From CBDBUR01 sp965212075 (GTDB lineage Bacteria; Pseudomonadota; Alphaproteobacteria; JAPOUT01; G958296285): a stretch of 64,000 bases of DNA. The position numbers and the translations under genes are program-made. Under the pieces are notes generated by a model that had not been told where the DNA came from, ran no database searches, and saw only the letters and a program-made list of their open reading frames with translations. The DNA is taken from NCBI GenBank assembly GCA_965212075.1, contig OZ243043.1, positions 992,001-1,056,000 of the forward strand, in the 5' to 3' direction. Positions 18,078 through 26,703 of the stretch are shown here, one piece after another (positions within the stretch are counted from its first letter, which is position 1; every line of letters starts with the position of its first letter).

Positions 18078-18949
18078 TAATCTTGACCTATAAACTCCAT
18101 CCAGTTAGAAATTTTCTCTGGCAGGATTTTTTTATTATTTTGACAAAACTTAAAAAGCTCTTCTTTATTGAGTGTTTCCACCTTCTCCTCATCTTCAGGC
18201 GTAGAACCCTCTGTTGTAAATAGAAAAACTTGATCTGCACCTTTTTTTAAGTCATCCGCTTCCAAATCAACATTGCCTTGCTTAACTTGTACAGCGGCTT
18301 TTTCTCCGCTATCTTTGTGTATAAGAATAAATTCTGTTGAAATCATGTCTTTTGTGCATGAGCTTGGAATAATGAAATAACCACGTTCCTGTTGCAGATA
18401 AAGAGCTACAATATCTTCACAATCTAGATGGCCAATTAGCTTGAAAAAAAATTGAGCAGCAGATTCATCTTTGGGGATATTTATTTTATTAAAATTCCGT
18501 TTGGTTTTGGGTTTGTAAAGCCATTTTGAGAATTCTTCAATAGATTTATCCCAGATATGGTGAAAAGTAAGTGGGGCGTTAAATGATGCTTGCACTCTTC
18601 CGGGTACTGTATCGGCTATACCTATTTCCTCCCAATGACACTCGCGCTGATTTTGGATACCTAAATCAGATTCTTTATATTCCCAGTCGCCTTTTATCTG
18701 ACCGAGATAGTAAATTCCTTCAATGGAGCGCATCCATATCAAATCTTCACATTGAATATCTTTTGCAAAGCGAATTGAAGGAGTGGAACGGCCATATTTT
18801 TTATAGGCAAGTTCTGCATAACAATCAGCATCTTTAGGTTTGCGATCAACATGCCATCCAATGCCCGCTATTTTATTTTTAATGCAACAGTCTACGACTT
18901 TTTGGGGGTCAATGCCCTCAGGTCGTAAATGCAATTTCCAAAGCGCCAT
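18077..18949 (-). CDS. Putative Mrr-like restriction endonuclease with N-terminal sensor-like domain
   Basis: A 290-residue AT-rich gene. The N-terminal half begins ALWKLHLRPEG, with KIAGIGWHVD (26-35) and EGIYYLGQIKGDW (77-89), a pattern seen in PUA/EVE-like modules that read modified bases. The C-terminal half resembles a PD-(D/E)XK nuclease of the Mrr type: E206, then VQVK (220-223) with the QxK variant of the metal site, then DQVFLFTTEG (239-248). It may cut modified or foreign DNA. It stands alone, with no methylase. GGGGAGGGGAA precedes the chosen ATG. Repeat cluster A ends at its stop codon and base use differs from neighbours, suggesting acquisition. Confidence 0.6.
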   Translation of the reverse strand: MALWKLHLRPEGIDPQKVVDCCIKNKIAGIGWHVDRKPKDADCYAELAYKKYGRSTPSIRFAKDIQCEDLIWMRSIEGIYYLGQIKGDWEYKESDLGIQNQRECHWEEIGIADTVPGRVQASFNAPLTFHHIWDKSIEEFSKWLYKPKTKRNFNKINIPKDESAAQFFFKLIGHLDCEDIVALYLQQERGYFIIPSSCTKDMISTEFILIHKDSGEKAAVQVKQGNVDLEADDLKKGADQVFLFTTEGSTPEDEEKVETLNKEELFKFCQNNKKILPEKISNWMEFIGQD

Positions 18950-18989
18950 TTCCCCTCCCCATTTAATTTTTATGCGCGGGGAGTTTTGC

Positions 18990-19547
18990 TTAAGTCGCGA
19001 TCGCGTTGGGCAGCAGAGCCGCGACACCGAGAACGATCACCGCATAAAGGGCCACGGTCTTGCCGGTGGAGAGCTGGCTGTCTTTGACAAACCACCAGAC
19101 ACAGGCCAAGCCTAAAACCAATTCTATCGCCAGCGCGGCCAGCGGCGCGGTGTGATAAAGCCCCAAGCCCAGCTTAGCGCTGTCCGGCCCGAAAAAATAA
19201 TGCGGGAAGCCCGAGACGAGATCGCACAATTCGTGAATCGCGACCAAAGCGGCGGCCCATAAAGTGATGTGCCAAGAGCGCGTGAGCGCATAGGCGGCCA
19301 GCGCCATCGCCACGCACCAGCCGAGCACCGGAACGATGTCATGGCTGTAGGGCGTATCAACGATCATAGACGCAAAAATCGAAGACCCCGCGGCGACATT
19401 GGGCGCTTCCATCACCTCAACGTCTGCCAGCACAAAAATCACGAGCAGCCAGTCAAGCAGGATGCTCGCGATGAGAAAAAGCCATAAAGGCCCGCCGGGC
19501 GCATGTTTTTTGGCGACAAGCGCTGTTGCATAATGACCGACAACCAT
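18990..19547 (-). CDS. YdjM-like integral membrane protein
   Basis: The 185-residue protein has about four to five membrane helices and starts MVVGHYATALVAKKHAPG, like membrane-bound metal-dependent hydrolase (YdjM/DUF457) proteins. Potential metal ligands are H5, H69 (SHD), H93 and H105/E106 (AIHELCDLVSGFPHYF). Function is unknown. The ATG at 19547 has GGGAGG five bases before it. That ribosome site lies inside the last codons of a 22-residue ORF whose stop is directly adjacent (TAGATG), so the two are translationally linked. Confidence 0.72.
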   Translation of the reverse strand: MVVGHYATALVAKKHAPGGPLWLFLIASILLDWLLVIFVLADVEVMEAPNVAAGSSIFASMIVDTPYSHDIVPVLGWCVAMALAAYALTRSWHITLWAAALVAIHELCDLVSGFPHYFFGPDSAKLGLGLYHTAPLAALAIELVLGLACVWWFVKDSQLSTGKTVALYAVIVLGVAALLPNAIAT

Positions 19548-19616
19548 CTACGCCTCCCGCACGATCCATAAAATGACGGCAAACTCCACCGCCAGCATGA
19601 TGATAAAAGGGGTCAT
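19548..19616 (-). CDS. 22-residue single-helix membrane peptide
   Basis: A short frame encodes MTPFIIMLAVEFAVILWIVR plus EA. A strong GGAGG lies five bases before its ATG, and the stop TAG is immediately followed by the ATG of the YdjM-like gene. Nearly the whole peptide is one hydrophobic helix with a single Glu. It may be a small subunit or accessory of the next protein, or a leader peptide that couples translation. The ribosome site and exact junction are the evidence; there is no family match. Confidence 0.55.
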   Translation of the reverse strand: MTPFIIMLAVEFAVILWIVREA

Positions 19617-19731
19617 ATTTCCTCCGATAGCTCCTATCTGCGACTCATTTGAGTCTAACGTTTTTGTGAGCGCTGGGCAATATATTTATATTTTTGTTCT
19701 ACTTTTATTCTACTTTTATTTCACCTTTATT

Positions 19732-20457
19732 CTACCAAGGCTCCTTAAACGGGCGCAGGTCGATTTCGTGGGTCCAGGCATCGCGCGGCTGGACGTGCAT
19801 CTGCCAGAAGGCTTCGGCCATATGGTCGGGGTTGAGCGCGCCGTCCTCGCCGCGCTGGTCGAGAAAAGATTGCGCGAGGCGGCGCAGCCGGTCGCCGTCA
19901 ATGAGGCCGTCCACGACCACATGGCCGACATGGACGCCGCGCGGCCCGAAATCGCGCGCGAGCGCCTGTGCGAGATTGCGCAACGCCGCTTTCGCCGATG
20001 CGAAATGCGCAAAGTTTGGCCGTCCGCGCATAGACCCCGACGCGCCGGTGAATAAAAGCGACCCGCCGCCGTCTAGCAGATGAGGCAGCGCGGCTTTGGC
20101 CGTCAGGAACGCGCCGAAGCAGCCCAGCCGCCAAAAACTCTCAAACGTTTCGGCGCTCAGTTCGTCAAACGGGATGATCGCATTATTGCCGGCATTATAA
20201 ACCACCGCGCCGATCGCGCCTTGTTCGGCGGCGAAGGCGAAGGTTTTTTTGACCTCTTCGTTTTGGGTCGCGTCGGCGATATGGGTGAGCGCTTCGCCGC
20301 CTGCCTGTGTGATCTCATCTTTGATCTGATCGATTTTTTCTGCGGTGCGGCCCGTGATGACGACCTTCATGCCGCCTTCGGCAAAGCGCCGCGCGAGTGC
20401 CGCGCCTAATCCTCTTGACGCGCCAACGCCCACAATAACGGCGACGGGTTTATCCAT
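19732..20457 (-). CDS. SDR-family protein with Tyr-to-Phe active site
   Basis: The 241-residue Rossmann protein has a cofactor loop GVGASRGLG (10-18), YNAG at 87-90 and a C-terminal WTHEIDLRPF (228-237) shared with the SDR at 4711-5469. The YxxxK motif reads FASAK (F152, K156): Lys is kept but the catalytic Tyr is Phe. Catalysis by the normal proton relay is therefore doubtful. GGGAGG four bases before the ATG at 20457 defines the start; the frame stays open upstream. It is divergent from the esterase gene at 20557, with about 100 bases between. Confidence 0.88.
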   Translation of the reverse strand: MDKPVAVIVGVGASRGLGAALARRFAEGGMKVVITGRTAEKIDQIKDEITQAGGEALTHIADATQNEEVKKTFAFAAEQGAIGAVVYNAGNNAIIPFDELSAETFESFWRLGCFGAFLTAKAALPHLLDGGGSLLFTGASGSMRGRPNFAHFASAKAALRNLAQALARDFGPRGVHVGHVVVDGLIDGDRLRRLAQSFLDQRGEDGALNPDHMAEAFWQMHVQPRDAWTHEIDLRPFKEPW

Positions 20458-20556
20458 GATGCCTCCCTCCACTTTGAGCCAATTATAGCTGATTTTTGCT
20501 TGAAAGAAGACAAGAAAAGGGCAAGAATCTTGAGGGGTCAAAACAGGGGGAATAAA

Positions 20557-21738
20557 ATGAATCAAGTAAATCAGATGCATCAAGTTCAGGGGCTATGCGG
20601 CGAGGCCTATTCTGACGTCAAAGAGAGTTTTCGGCAAAATCTGGATGAAGGCGCGGATATCGGCGCGTCGTTTGCGGTGACGCGCGACGGCGAGACGATC
20701 ATTGATATCTGGGGCGGCTACCAAGATGAGGCGCGCAAAAAATTGTGGCAGGCGGATACGATCGTCAATGTCTATTCAACGACGAAGACGTTGGCCGCGC
20801 TTTGTCTTCATCTGCTTTCCGATCGCGGCGAGGTGGCGCTTGACGCGCCGGTGTCGCGCTATTGGCCGGAGTTTGCGCAAAACGGCAAGGAAAAAGTTGA
20901 GGTGCGGCATTTTCTCTCGCATGCTTCTGGCCTGCCGGGTTTTGACGAGCCGACGACGCAAGAAGATCTTTATGATTGGGAAAAAATCACCGATCGGCTC
21001 GCGCGCCAAGCGCCGTGGTGGGAGCCGGGGACGCAGAGCGGCTATCATGCGATCACGCAGGGGTTTCTGATTGGCGAAGTGGTGCGGCGGGTTTCGGGAC
21101 GCACGATCGGCCAGTTTCTTGCGGACGAGATCACCGGCCCTCTGGGCACCGATTTTCATATAGGCACCGGCGCGGAGCATGACGCCCGCATCGGCGAGCT
21201 GATTCCGCCGGAAGATGAGGAGGCGGCGCGCGCGGGCATTTCGCTTACCGGCGAGTTTGGCAAGATAGCTGTGCGCGTGATGACCAATCCGACGATAGAG
21301 GCGCTGACCTCGCGTACGCAGGGGTGGCGTCGGGCGGAGATTCCTGCGGCGAACGGGCATGGCAATGCGCGCGCGGTGGCGGAGACATTGTCGGTGCTGG
21401 CCAATGATGGCGCAGCACGGGGCAAGACGTTGCTGACGCGCGCTGGCGCGCGGCGGATTCTTGAATTGCAGACGGACGGCTTTGATGCGGTGCTGGGGAT
21501 TCCGGTGCGCTGGGGATTGGGCTATGCGCTGCCGAGCGAGCTGGTTCCGATCGGGCCTAATCCGCATAGCTGTTTTTGGGGCGGCTATGGCGGCTCGTTT
21601 GCGATGGTGGATATGGATGCGCGGGTGACGATTTCTTATGTGATGAATCGGATGGTGGCGTCTTTGCTGGACCAGACGCGGGTAGCGCGGTTGGTGATGT
21701 CTTTTTATGGCGCGCTGGCTAGTGGCACTGACCTTTAA
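20557..21738 (+). CDS. Beta-lactamase-fold serine hydrolase (family VIII esterase-like)
   Basis: The 393-residue protein has the class C/penicillin-binding fold used by EstB-type esterases. S74-T-T-K77 is the SxxK nucleophile motif, Y163 in QSGYHA is the second-site Tyr, and CFWGGYGGSF near the C-terminus replaces the KTG box, as usual in family VIII. There is no signal peptide, so it is probably cytoplasmic, hydrolysing short esters or a secondary metabolite. GGGGGAA precedes the ATG at 20557. The 3' end overlaps the convergent DUF4396 gene by 20 bases. Confidence 0.9.
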   Translation: MNQVNQMHQVQGLCGEAYSDVKESFRQNLDEGADIGASFAVTRDGETIIDIWGGYQDEARKKLWQADTIVNVYSTTKTLAALCLHLLSDRGEVALDAPVSRYWPEFAQNGKEKVEVRHFLSHASGLPGFDEPTTQEDLYDWEKITDRLARQAPWWEPGTQSGYHAITQGFLIGEVVRRVSGRTIGQFLADEITGPLGTDFHIGTGAEHDARIGELIPPEDEEAARAGISLTGEFGKIAVRVMTNPTIEALTSRTQGWRRAEIPAANGHGNARAVAETLSVLANDGAARGKTLLTRAGARRILELQTDGFDAVLGIPVRWGLGYALPSELVPIGPNPHSCFWGGYGGSFAMVDMDARVTISYVMNRMVASLLDQTRVARLVMSFYGALASGTDL

Positions 21739-22168
21739 TTTCTTTTTTGATGAGGAGATGATTGACCGGCCAAGCGGCGAGGAATCCTGCGGGGATGGCG
21801 GCGGCGAGTCCGATATAGAAGATCGGGCTGGCCAAAGAGGCGGCATGGACGCCGCCGACGGCGTAATCCACGGCGTTCATCGCGAACTCCATGACGCCGA
21901 TGGAGATGAGTTCGCCGAGCCAGATGGCGCGCCAAGCCTGAGGGAGAGTCAAGCGCTCTTTTCTTATGAGGGATGATGTGGCGAGCGAGAAGCCAGCGAT
22001 ATAAGCGAGCAGGGTCGCAAGGATGATGGTGGCCGCGGGGCCGAGTCCATAATGGACGCCGATCGCAAGGCCGATGACTTCACCGATGGCGCATCCGGTG
22101 AGGCAGTGCAGGGTTGCGCGCGCAGAGGTCGCGGTTAAGTTGGGCACGGTTGCTGACATGATTCCCAT
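21719..22168 (-). CDS. DUF4396 membrane protein
   Basis: A 149-residue membrane protein with the DUF4396 signature HCLTGCAIGEVIGLAIG (21-37), in which His and two Cys precede a helix, plus three further hydrophobic helices. The family is found near metal-handling genes; the motif suggests metal binding, but the role is not established. The start may be the ATG at 22168 or the one at 22159. No strong ribosome site is seen. It overlaps the serine hydrolase gene tail to tail. Confidence 0.8.
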   Translation of the reverse strand: MGIMSATVPNLTATSARATLHCLTGCAIGEVIGLAIGVHYGLGPAATIILATLLAYIAGFSLATSSLIRKERLTLPQAWRAIWLGELISIGVMEFAMNAVDYAVGGVHAASLASPIFYIGLAAAIPAGFLAAWPVNHLLIKKEIKGQCH

Positions 22169-22199
22169 TATAGGATTCTTTTCACCGAAAAGAAAATCT

Positions 22200-22640
22200 T
22201 TAAAAGAAATCTAGCCGATGTTTCTCGGCAGTGATGCGGAGGAATTGCCATATTTGCCGGTTCATTTTTTGATTTGCTTCATCATTGCGCTTCTCCACTT
22301 CACTATGCAGGTCAATGAGCATTCTTTTGAGCTGATCGTTATTTTTCTCGAGCGCTGAAATCAGAAGATTTTCATCTTTGCTGTCGGCTGCGTCCTTGAG
22401 CCGTTTTGAAATATCTTTATCATCAATCAAAGCCCAGCCCGCGCCGAGCAATTTGCGGATTTCGTTATTTTCCCATACCAGCATATCCGCGCCGCCTTCA
22501 TATTCGCGCGCGGCCAGCATCAGGAGCGAGCCGATCACCTGCGCTGAGCCTCTTGCGTAAGCGTCTTCCGGCATGGCCTCTCTGATTTCCCCAAACAGAG
22601 GCCCGACAAGGCGCGTCAATATATCCGCCATTCTTGACAT
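22200..22640 (-). CDS. Uncharacterised helical protein downstream of a phosphotransferase
   Basis: A 146-residue, mostly helical protein with a charged C-terminal coiled-coil-like stretch (about 95-135: ALEKNNDQLKRMLIDLHSEV). I do not recognise a domain. It starts 8 bases after the phosphotransferase stop and, with the two upstream genes, forms a tight three-gene unit (gaps of 10 and 8 bases). It may act with the phosphotransferase; similar small partners occur beside APH-family genes in acyl-CoA-dehydrogenase-rich bacteria. Confidence 0.65.
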   Translation of the reverse strand: MSRMADILTRLVGPLFGEIREAMPEDAYARGSAQVIGSLLMLAAREYEGGADMLVWENNEIRKLLGAGWALIDDKDISKRLKDAADSKDENLLISALEKNNDQLKRMLIDLHSEVEKRNDEANQKMNRQIWQFLRITAEKHRLDFF

Positions 22641-22648
22641 AATCTTTT

Positions 22649-23677
22649 CTAATGCCCCATCAGATCAAGCAGGTTGAGCACGCTTTCAGTCGGACATTGC
22701 CATTCCATGAAAGACAATATCGGCTCCTGATTTTTTCCATTCTTGGCAAGCCGCGCCGATGACGACCAGATGCCCCAGCTTTTGACGCCGCTGAATAGGC
22801 GCCACCAATATAAATCATCTTCGTTGATTTTCATGCCGCTTGCCTCTTCCCAGATTTGCAGCGCATCTTTGAGCGGGATCATCGCGCCGGGATTTTCGTT
22901 TTTATGCGACCAGAGCGCATCAATCGCCCAAGCGATGTCCTCAAGCGGCGAGCCGAGATGTGTCTCCTCCCAATCCAAAACCGCGAGAATGTCGCCGCCA
23001 TTTTCGTGGTCATAAATAAAATTGCCGGAGCGGAAATCGCCATGAACGATGCTCAATCTCTCCAGCGGCGGCATCGGCGTATTGCCTAAATAGCGCAGAG
23101 CCGCCTCAATGACCGGATGGCGCGGGATCGGCCCACTGCGGATTTCTTTGACCCACATCTCCAGACGCGCCCGCCCGCAATCGGTCAAAGACGCCTCTTC
23201 AACAGCGAGCATCAGCGGCGTGTTGCGATAATCTTTTGCGGCGATTTTGCCTCCGAAGCGCCAGAATTGCTGTCCGACGACTTCATGGAGATCGCCATAG
23301 GGTGCCAGCCCCATGCCGCGTGGCGCGGTGCCTTGGGTGATGCGCTCCATGATGAAGAAGGGGCGCTCGAGAGGCCCGTTCTCCTCTTCTTCTATGAAAT
23401 AAGGCTTGGGCACCGGCACATCGGAGCCATAGAAGGTGCGGTAGGCGCTGAACTCGATGCGATTGGCTACCGGCACGACGTGCTCAACGGGATCGCGGCG
23501 CAAAATCAGCGGTTTTTGGATGTTTTGGCCGTCTTGCAGGCCAATGAGGGTGAAGCCGAACGTATGCCGTCCGCCGCCGCCATGGAACCAAGTGAGGCCT
23601 TCCACTTTGGGATTGTCAATTTCGGGCATTTTGCTAGCGAGATAGGTCTCAAGTTTTTGTGCGAGTTCTTGAATCAT
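22649..23677 (-). CDS. APH-family phosphotransferase
   Basis: The 342-residue protein has the aminoglycoside/choline kinase-like fold. Catalytic loop VHGDFRSGNF has D214, and VLDWE (233-237) holds the metal-binding Asp. A Gly-rich N-lobe loop is present (FHGGGGRHTFGF, 31-42). This APH/ACAD10-like group phosphorylates small molecules and often sits in fatty- or hydroxy-acid catabolic operons. The actual substrate is unknown and antibiotic resistance should not be assumed. The ATG at 23677 lies 10 bases after the previous gene's stop; the frame is open further upstream but overlaps that gene. Confidence 0.88.
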   Translation of the reverse strand: MIQELAQKLETYLASKMPEIDNPKVEGLTWFHGGGGRHTFGFTLIGLQDGQNIQKPLILRRDPVEHVVPVANRIEFSAYRTFYGSDVPVPKPYFIEEEENGPLERPFFIMERITQGTAPRGMGLAPYGDLHEVVGQQFWRFGGKIAAKDYRNTPLMLAVEEASLTDCGRARLEMWVKEIRSGPIPRHPVIEAALRYLGNTPMPPLERLSIVHGDFRSGNFIYDHENGGDILAVLDWEETHLGSPLEDIAWAIDALWSHKNENPGAMIPLKDALQIWEEASGMKINEDDLYWWRLFSGVKSWGIWSSSARLAKNGKNQEPILSFMEWQCPTESVLNLLDLMGH

Positions 23678-23687
23678 ATTTAAAGAA

Positions 23688-24800
23688 TCATGTTTCGAGA
23701 AAGTCTTTGAATCCGGAGGGCTGATGCGCGCCGAGGAAGAGATGTTCAAACACGCCGACGCCTTTTTTATCGGCGTTTTTCCAGCCGCGTAAGGTGACGT
23801 GGCAGACGGTCTGCACTTGGAGTCTTTTCAGCAGGGTTTCGTCCTGCTCGGCCATGACGAATTCGTCATAGGCGAGGACGTCGTCGCCGCGATACATGCC
23901 GTGTCCGCGCTCTTCGTTGATATAACCGATCGCCCACAGGTAAGTCTGCTGCACGGGCTGGTAGTCAACGAGGATATCGTTGCCGTCATGGCGCAGGAGC
24001 AGCTGGGCATGAGAGATATGGCGTGTTCCGGGTTTGAATGTGAGGTCATATTTGATGAACTCGAGGGGGATTTGCGCTTGCCGATCAAAGTCGAAGATCA
24101 TGGCGGAAGTGGTGATGGGACTGCCGTTTTCGGTTTCAACGATCATGATTCCGAGCGACATATCGCCGAAATTGGCAGGCCCCCAGAAGTAGAAATATTG
24201 GGGCGGGAGGAAAGGTGCTACGGGCTGGCTGTCGGTATTGCCGACTGGCCGGACACCCCAAGAGCGGTCGCGCGTTCCAAAGAAGCCATCATCATGGAGG
24301 GTTGCGGGCTTAATGTTGATGGTCTGTCCTTTGAGTTTAAGCTGGCCTTCATAGACGCCGTTTTGGATGAAGCGGGTGGAGTCGATGAGGACGCGCGGGC
24401 CGATGCGCTGAGTGAGGCGCTCTTCAAGGAATGCGGGGTGGAGGCCGGAGAAGACGACCTCGCCGCTGAGATTGTGTTGGTTATCTTTAACGGTCAGGCG
24501 GAGTTTTTGGAGCGGCTCGATGACTTCAAGCGCCATGGGCCCGATGGCGAGGTCCATGCGCTCGCAATTGAGGAGGCGGGAAGCGTTGATGTTGTGCTGT
24601 TTGCCGTCAATGGCGAGCGAGAGCGCAGCGTCAATGATATTCAAATGCGGATAGAGGCCGAGCGCCCAAGAGAAGTAGACTTCACCATCGCGGCGATAGC
24701 CGTTGAAGAAATAGCGGTCGTAGAAGTTGCGATCCGATCCGGCGAAAGCGAGCGGCTCGGGCAGTTGATGGATGGGAAAGTCGTCTCCTTTGGTCAGCAT
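23688..24800 (-). CDS. CrtC/AttH-like lipocalin-type protein of unknown function
   Basis: The 370-residue beta-rich protein is soluble with no signal peptide. Motifs DGEVYFSWALGLYPHLN, DDGFFGTRDRSWGVRPVG (near 175-190) and QYFYFWGPANFGD recall the hydroxyneurosporene-dehydratase (CrtC)/AttH type of double lipocalin domain. These proteins bind hydrophobic ligands. It leads a three-gene unit with the phosphotransferase and a small helical protein. The start is supported by GGGGGACA just upstream. A lipid or terpenoid binding/hydrating role is an inference. Confidence 0.65.
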   Translation of the reverse strand: MLTKGDDFPIHQLPEPLAFAGSDRNFYDRYFFNGYRRDGEVYFSWALGLYPHLNIIDAALSLAIDGKQHNINASRLLNCERMDLAIGPMALEVIEPLQKLRLTVKDNQHNLSGEVVFSGLHPAFLEERLTQRIGPRVLIDSTRFIQNGVYEGQLKLKGQTINIKPATLHDDGFFGTRDRSWGVRPVGNTDSQPVAPFLPPQYFYFWGPANFGDMSLGIMIVETENGSPITTSAMIFDFDRQAQIPLEFIKYDLTFKPGTRHISHAQLLLRHDGNDILVDYQPVQQTYLWAIGYINEERGHGMYRGDDVLAYDEFVMAEQDETLLKRLQVQTVCHVTLRGWKNADKKGVGVFEHLFLGAHQPSGFKDFLET

Positions 24801-24903
24801 ATTGTCCCCCTGCTGATATAGGTTTATTTTATTGGTGGTGGGGTGTCAAGAGTCGTAGGGTGGGAAATGTGCTAGAGTTCGGTGATTAACTCTGGAGGCA
24901 GAT

Positions 24904-25392
24904 ATGAAGATATTTTTTGCGATTATTTTTTTGGCAGTTATGCCCGCGAGCGTATTAGCTGGCGGCGTTTATCGGGTCATCAATAATGACGGCGTGGGCG
25001 TGGGCGTGTTGAGAATCAAAGATGCGTCAAAAGGCGTTTTGCTGAAGCTGCAAGTTCAAGGTCTGCCCGCTGGGGTGCATGGGTTGCACCTTCACGCGGT
25101 GGGAGATTGCTCGGATCATCAAAGCTTTAAGAGATCAGGCGGCCATATCGGCAAGTCTGGCGCGCAGCACGGATTTTTGAACGCGCGCGGCCCTCATCTG
25201 GGGGATCTGCCCAATTTAATCGCGAGCCGCGCGGGCCGCGCGTGGGTGGAGCTTCATGTCGCGGGTCTTTCACTGGAGAGTTTGCGTGCTGGAGATGGCT
25301 CGGCTTTGATCATTCATGCTGAGGCCGATGATTATAAGAGCCAGCCCATCGGCGGCGCGGGCGCGCGCATCGCCTGCGCAGAAATCAAGTAG
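24904..25392 (+). CDS. sodC: Cu,Zn superoxide dismutase
   Basis: A 162-residue periplasmic enzyme that dismutates superoxide. The signal peptide is about residues 1-19. All metal ligands are visible: H62, H64, H138 (Cu), H81 (bridging), and H89, H98, D101 (Zn) in the HLH, GGH, QHG and HLGDLPN segments. C69 and C158 can form the structural disulfide, and R155 matches the active-site Arg. GGAGG precedes the ATG. The TPR gene follows 11 bases later in the same direction. Confidence 0.96.
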   Translation: MKIFFAIIFLAVMPASVLAGGVYRVINNDGVGVGVLRIKDASKGVLLKLQVQGLPAGVHGLHLHAVGDCSDHQSFKRSGGHIGKSGAQHGFLNARGPHLGDLPNLIASRAGRAWVELHVAGLSLESLRAGDGSALIIHAEADDYKSQPIGGAGARIACAEIK

Positions 25393-25403
25393 GGGCAAAC
25401 ATC

Positions 25404-26678
25404 ATGGCTGATGAAAATTATTGGAATAAAGGTCTCGGGTTTATAGCGCAGAAAAATTGGGAGGGGGCGATTACGGCTTTTACCAATGCCATTGAACAAA
25501 AACCGAAGGATGCGAAAGCCTACAAAAATCGTGGCGTCGCTTATGCTGAGAAAGGGGATTTTGATCTAGCGATTATAGATTTTACCGAAGCGATTAAGAT
25601 TTCTGATGACTATGCGGATGCTTACGCCAATCGTGGCTCTGTCTATGTGGATAAGGGAGAGTTTGACCGAGCGATTGAAGATTTTAACAAGGCAATTGAG
25701 CTTGATTCGAATCATGTGCTCGCATACACCTGTCGCGGTATTGCTTATGGAAAGAAAGAAGAGTTTGATCGAGCGATTGAAGATTTTAACAAGGCAATTG
25801 AACTTGATTCAAATAATTCGGTGGCCTATAACAATCGCGGTGTCGCTTATGAAAAGAAAAAAGAACCTGAACGTGCGCTCGCAAATCATAACAAGGCGAT
25901 TGAACTTGATCCGAATAATGCGGACGCATACAATAGTCGCGGCGTTATCTATCTAGGCAAGAGAGAGTTTGACCTAGCACTTAAGGATTTTAACAAGGTG
26001 CTAGAGCTTGATCCGAATCATAAAAATGCGATTCACAATCGAGCAGTTGCGCTTGCTTTGCAAGATAGCGAACAAGAGCGCAAAGAGTTGGAAGAGCGGA
26101 TCACGAGGGAAGTGGGGGAAAAAGCTGAGGAAGATCGAGAAGAATTAAGAAAATCATATGAAGAAACACTCAAGAGAGTAGAGGGTTTTACAGAAGAGTA
26201 TAAAGTGATAGCCGAAAGCTATGAGACCAAAGAGAAAGGTTTTGATGATAGTTTACGGAGTTCTTTGTTGTGGCTAGTAAGTTTTATTGGTGTTTTAATT
26301 GCGGCGCTGGTGTGTCTGGTTGTTTTTGGAATCGCTAAAGCAGAACCCCTTTCTCTGTTGCCATGGGTTTTGTTGGGGGGGCTTTTTCTCTCGCCTTTGG
26401 CGTGGCGCATTTCTTATATCCGAGATGAAAAGCGCCGCAACGAATTGCTGAAACTTAGCTATGAGGGTAAGGCATATCTTGAAGATAGATGGGGAGCTTT
26501 AAAAGATCAACATCCTGATATGGAAAAGCGGCTTATGGAACATTGGATGGAAAAGAGTCCGGAGGAAACTCTCCTTGCCTTTAGCGGTAAAGGAGATTCC
26601 GGATCGTCGCCTTTAACGCCTGCGGCTCTTGCGGCGATTATTGCCGCCGTGCGGCGTAGCGGAGATGGCAAACCTTAA
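25404..26678 (+). CDS. TPR-repeat membrane protein
   Basis: The 424-residue protein has six tetratricopeptide repeats from residue 5 to about 210, including two nearly identical FDRAIEDFNKAIELDS units. A charged coiled coil follows (about 220-285), then two membrane helices (about 287-309 and 316-334) and a cytoplasmic-looking tail ending in an Ala-rich segment. TPRs bind partner peptides, so this is likely a membrane-anchored scaffold; the partner is unknown. It lies 11 bases after sodC with AGGGGC as ribosome site and may be cotranscribed. Confidence 0.85.
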   Translation: MADENYWNKGLGFIAQKNWEGAITAFTNAIEQKPKDAKAYKNRGVAYAEKGDFDLAIIDFTEAIKISDDYADAYANRGSVYVDKGEFDRAIEDFNKAIELDSNHVLAYTCRGIAYGKKEEFDRAIEDFNKAIELDSNNSVAYNNRGVAYEKKKEPERALANHNKAIELDPNNADAYNSRGVIYLGKREFDLALKDFNKVLELDPNHKNAIHNRAVALALQDSEQERKELEERITREVGEKAEEDREELRKSYEETLKRVEGFTEEYKVIAESYETKEKGFDDSLRSSLLWLVSFIGVLIAALVCLVVFGIAKAEPLSLLPWVLLGGLFLSPLAWRISYIRDEKRRNELLKLSYEGKAYLEDRWGALKDQHPDMEKRLMEHWMEKSPEETLLAFSGKGDSGSSPLTPAALAAIIAAVRRSGDGKP

Positions 26679-26703
26679 AAAATTATATACAAAGCTAACC
26701 CCA

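Noticed and set aside
22649..23677. Aminoglycoside resistance gene
   Set aside because: The APH fold is shared by many kinases; length, motifs and neighbours fit an ACAD10-like metabolic phosphotransferase.
23799..24821. 340-residue open frame antisense to the lipocalin-like gene
   Set aside because: Acidic, low-complexity mirror of a well-supported gene; long antisense frames are expected at this GC content.
25500..26040. Short-period DNA repeats in the TPR gene
   Set aside because: They are 102-base TPR units in frame, fully explained by the protein.
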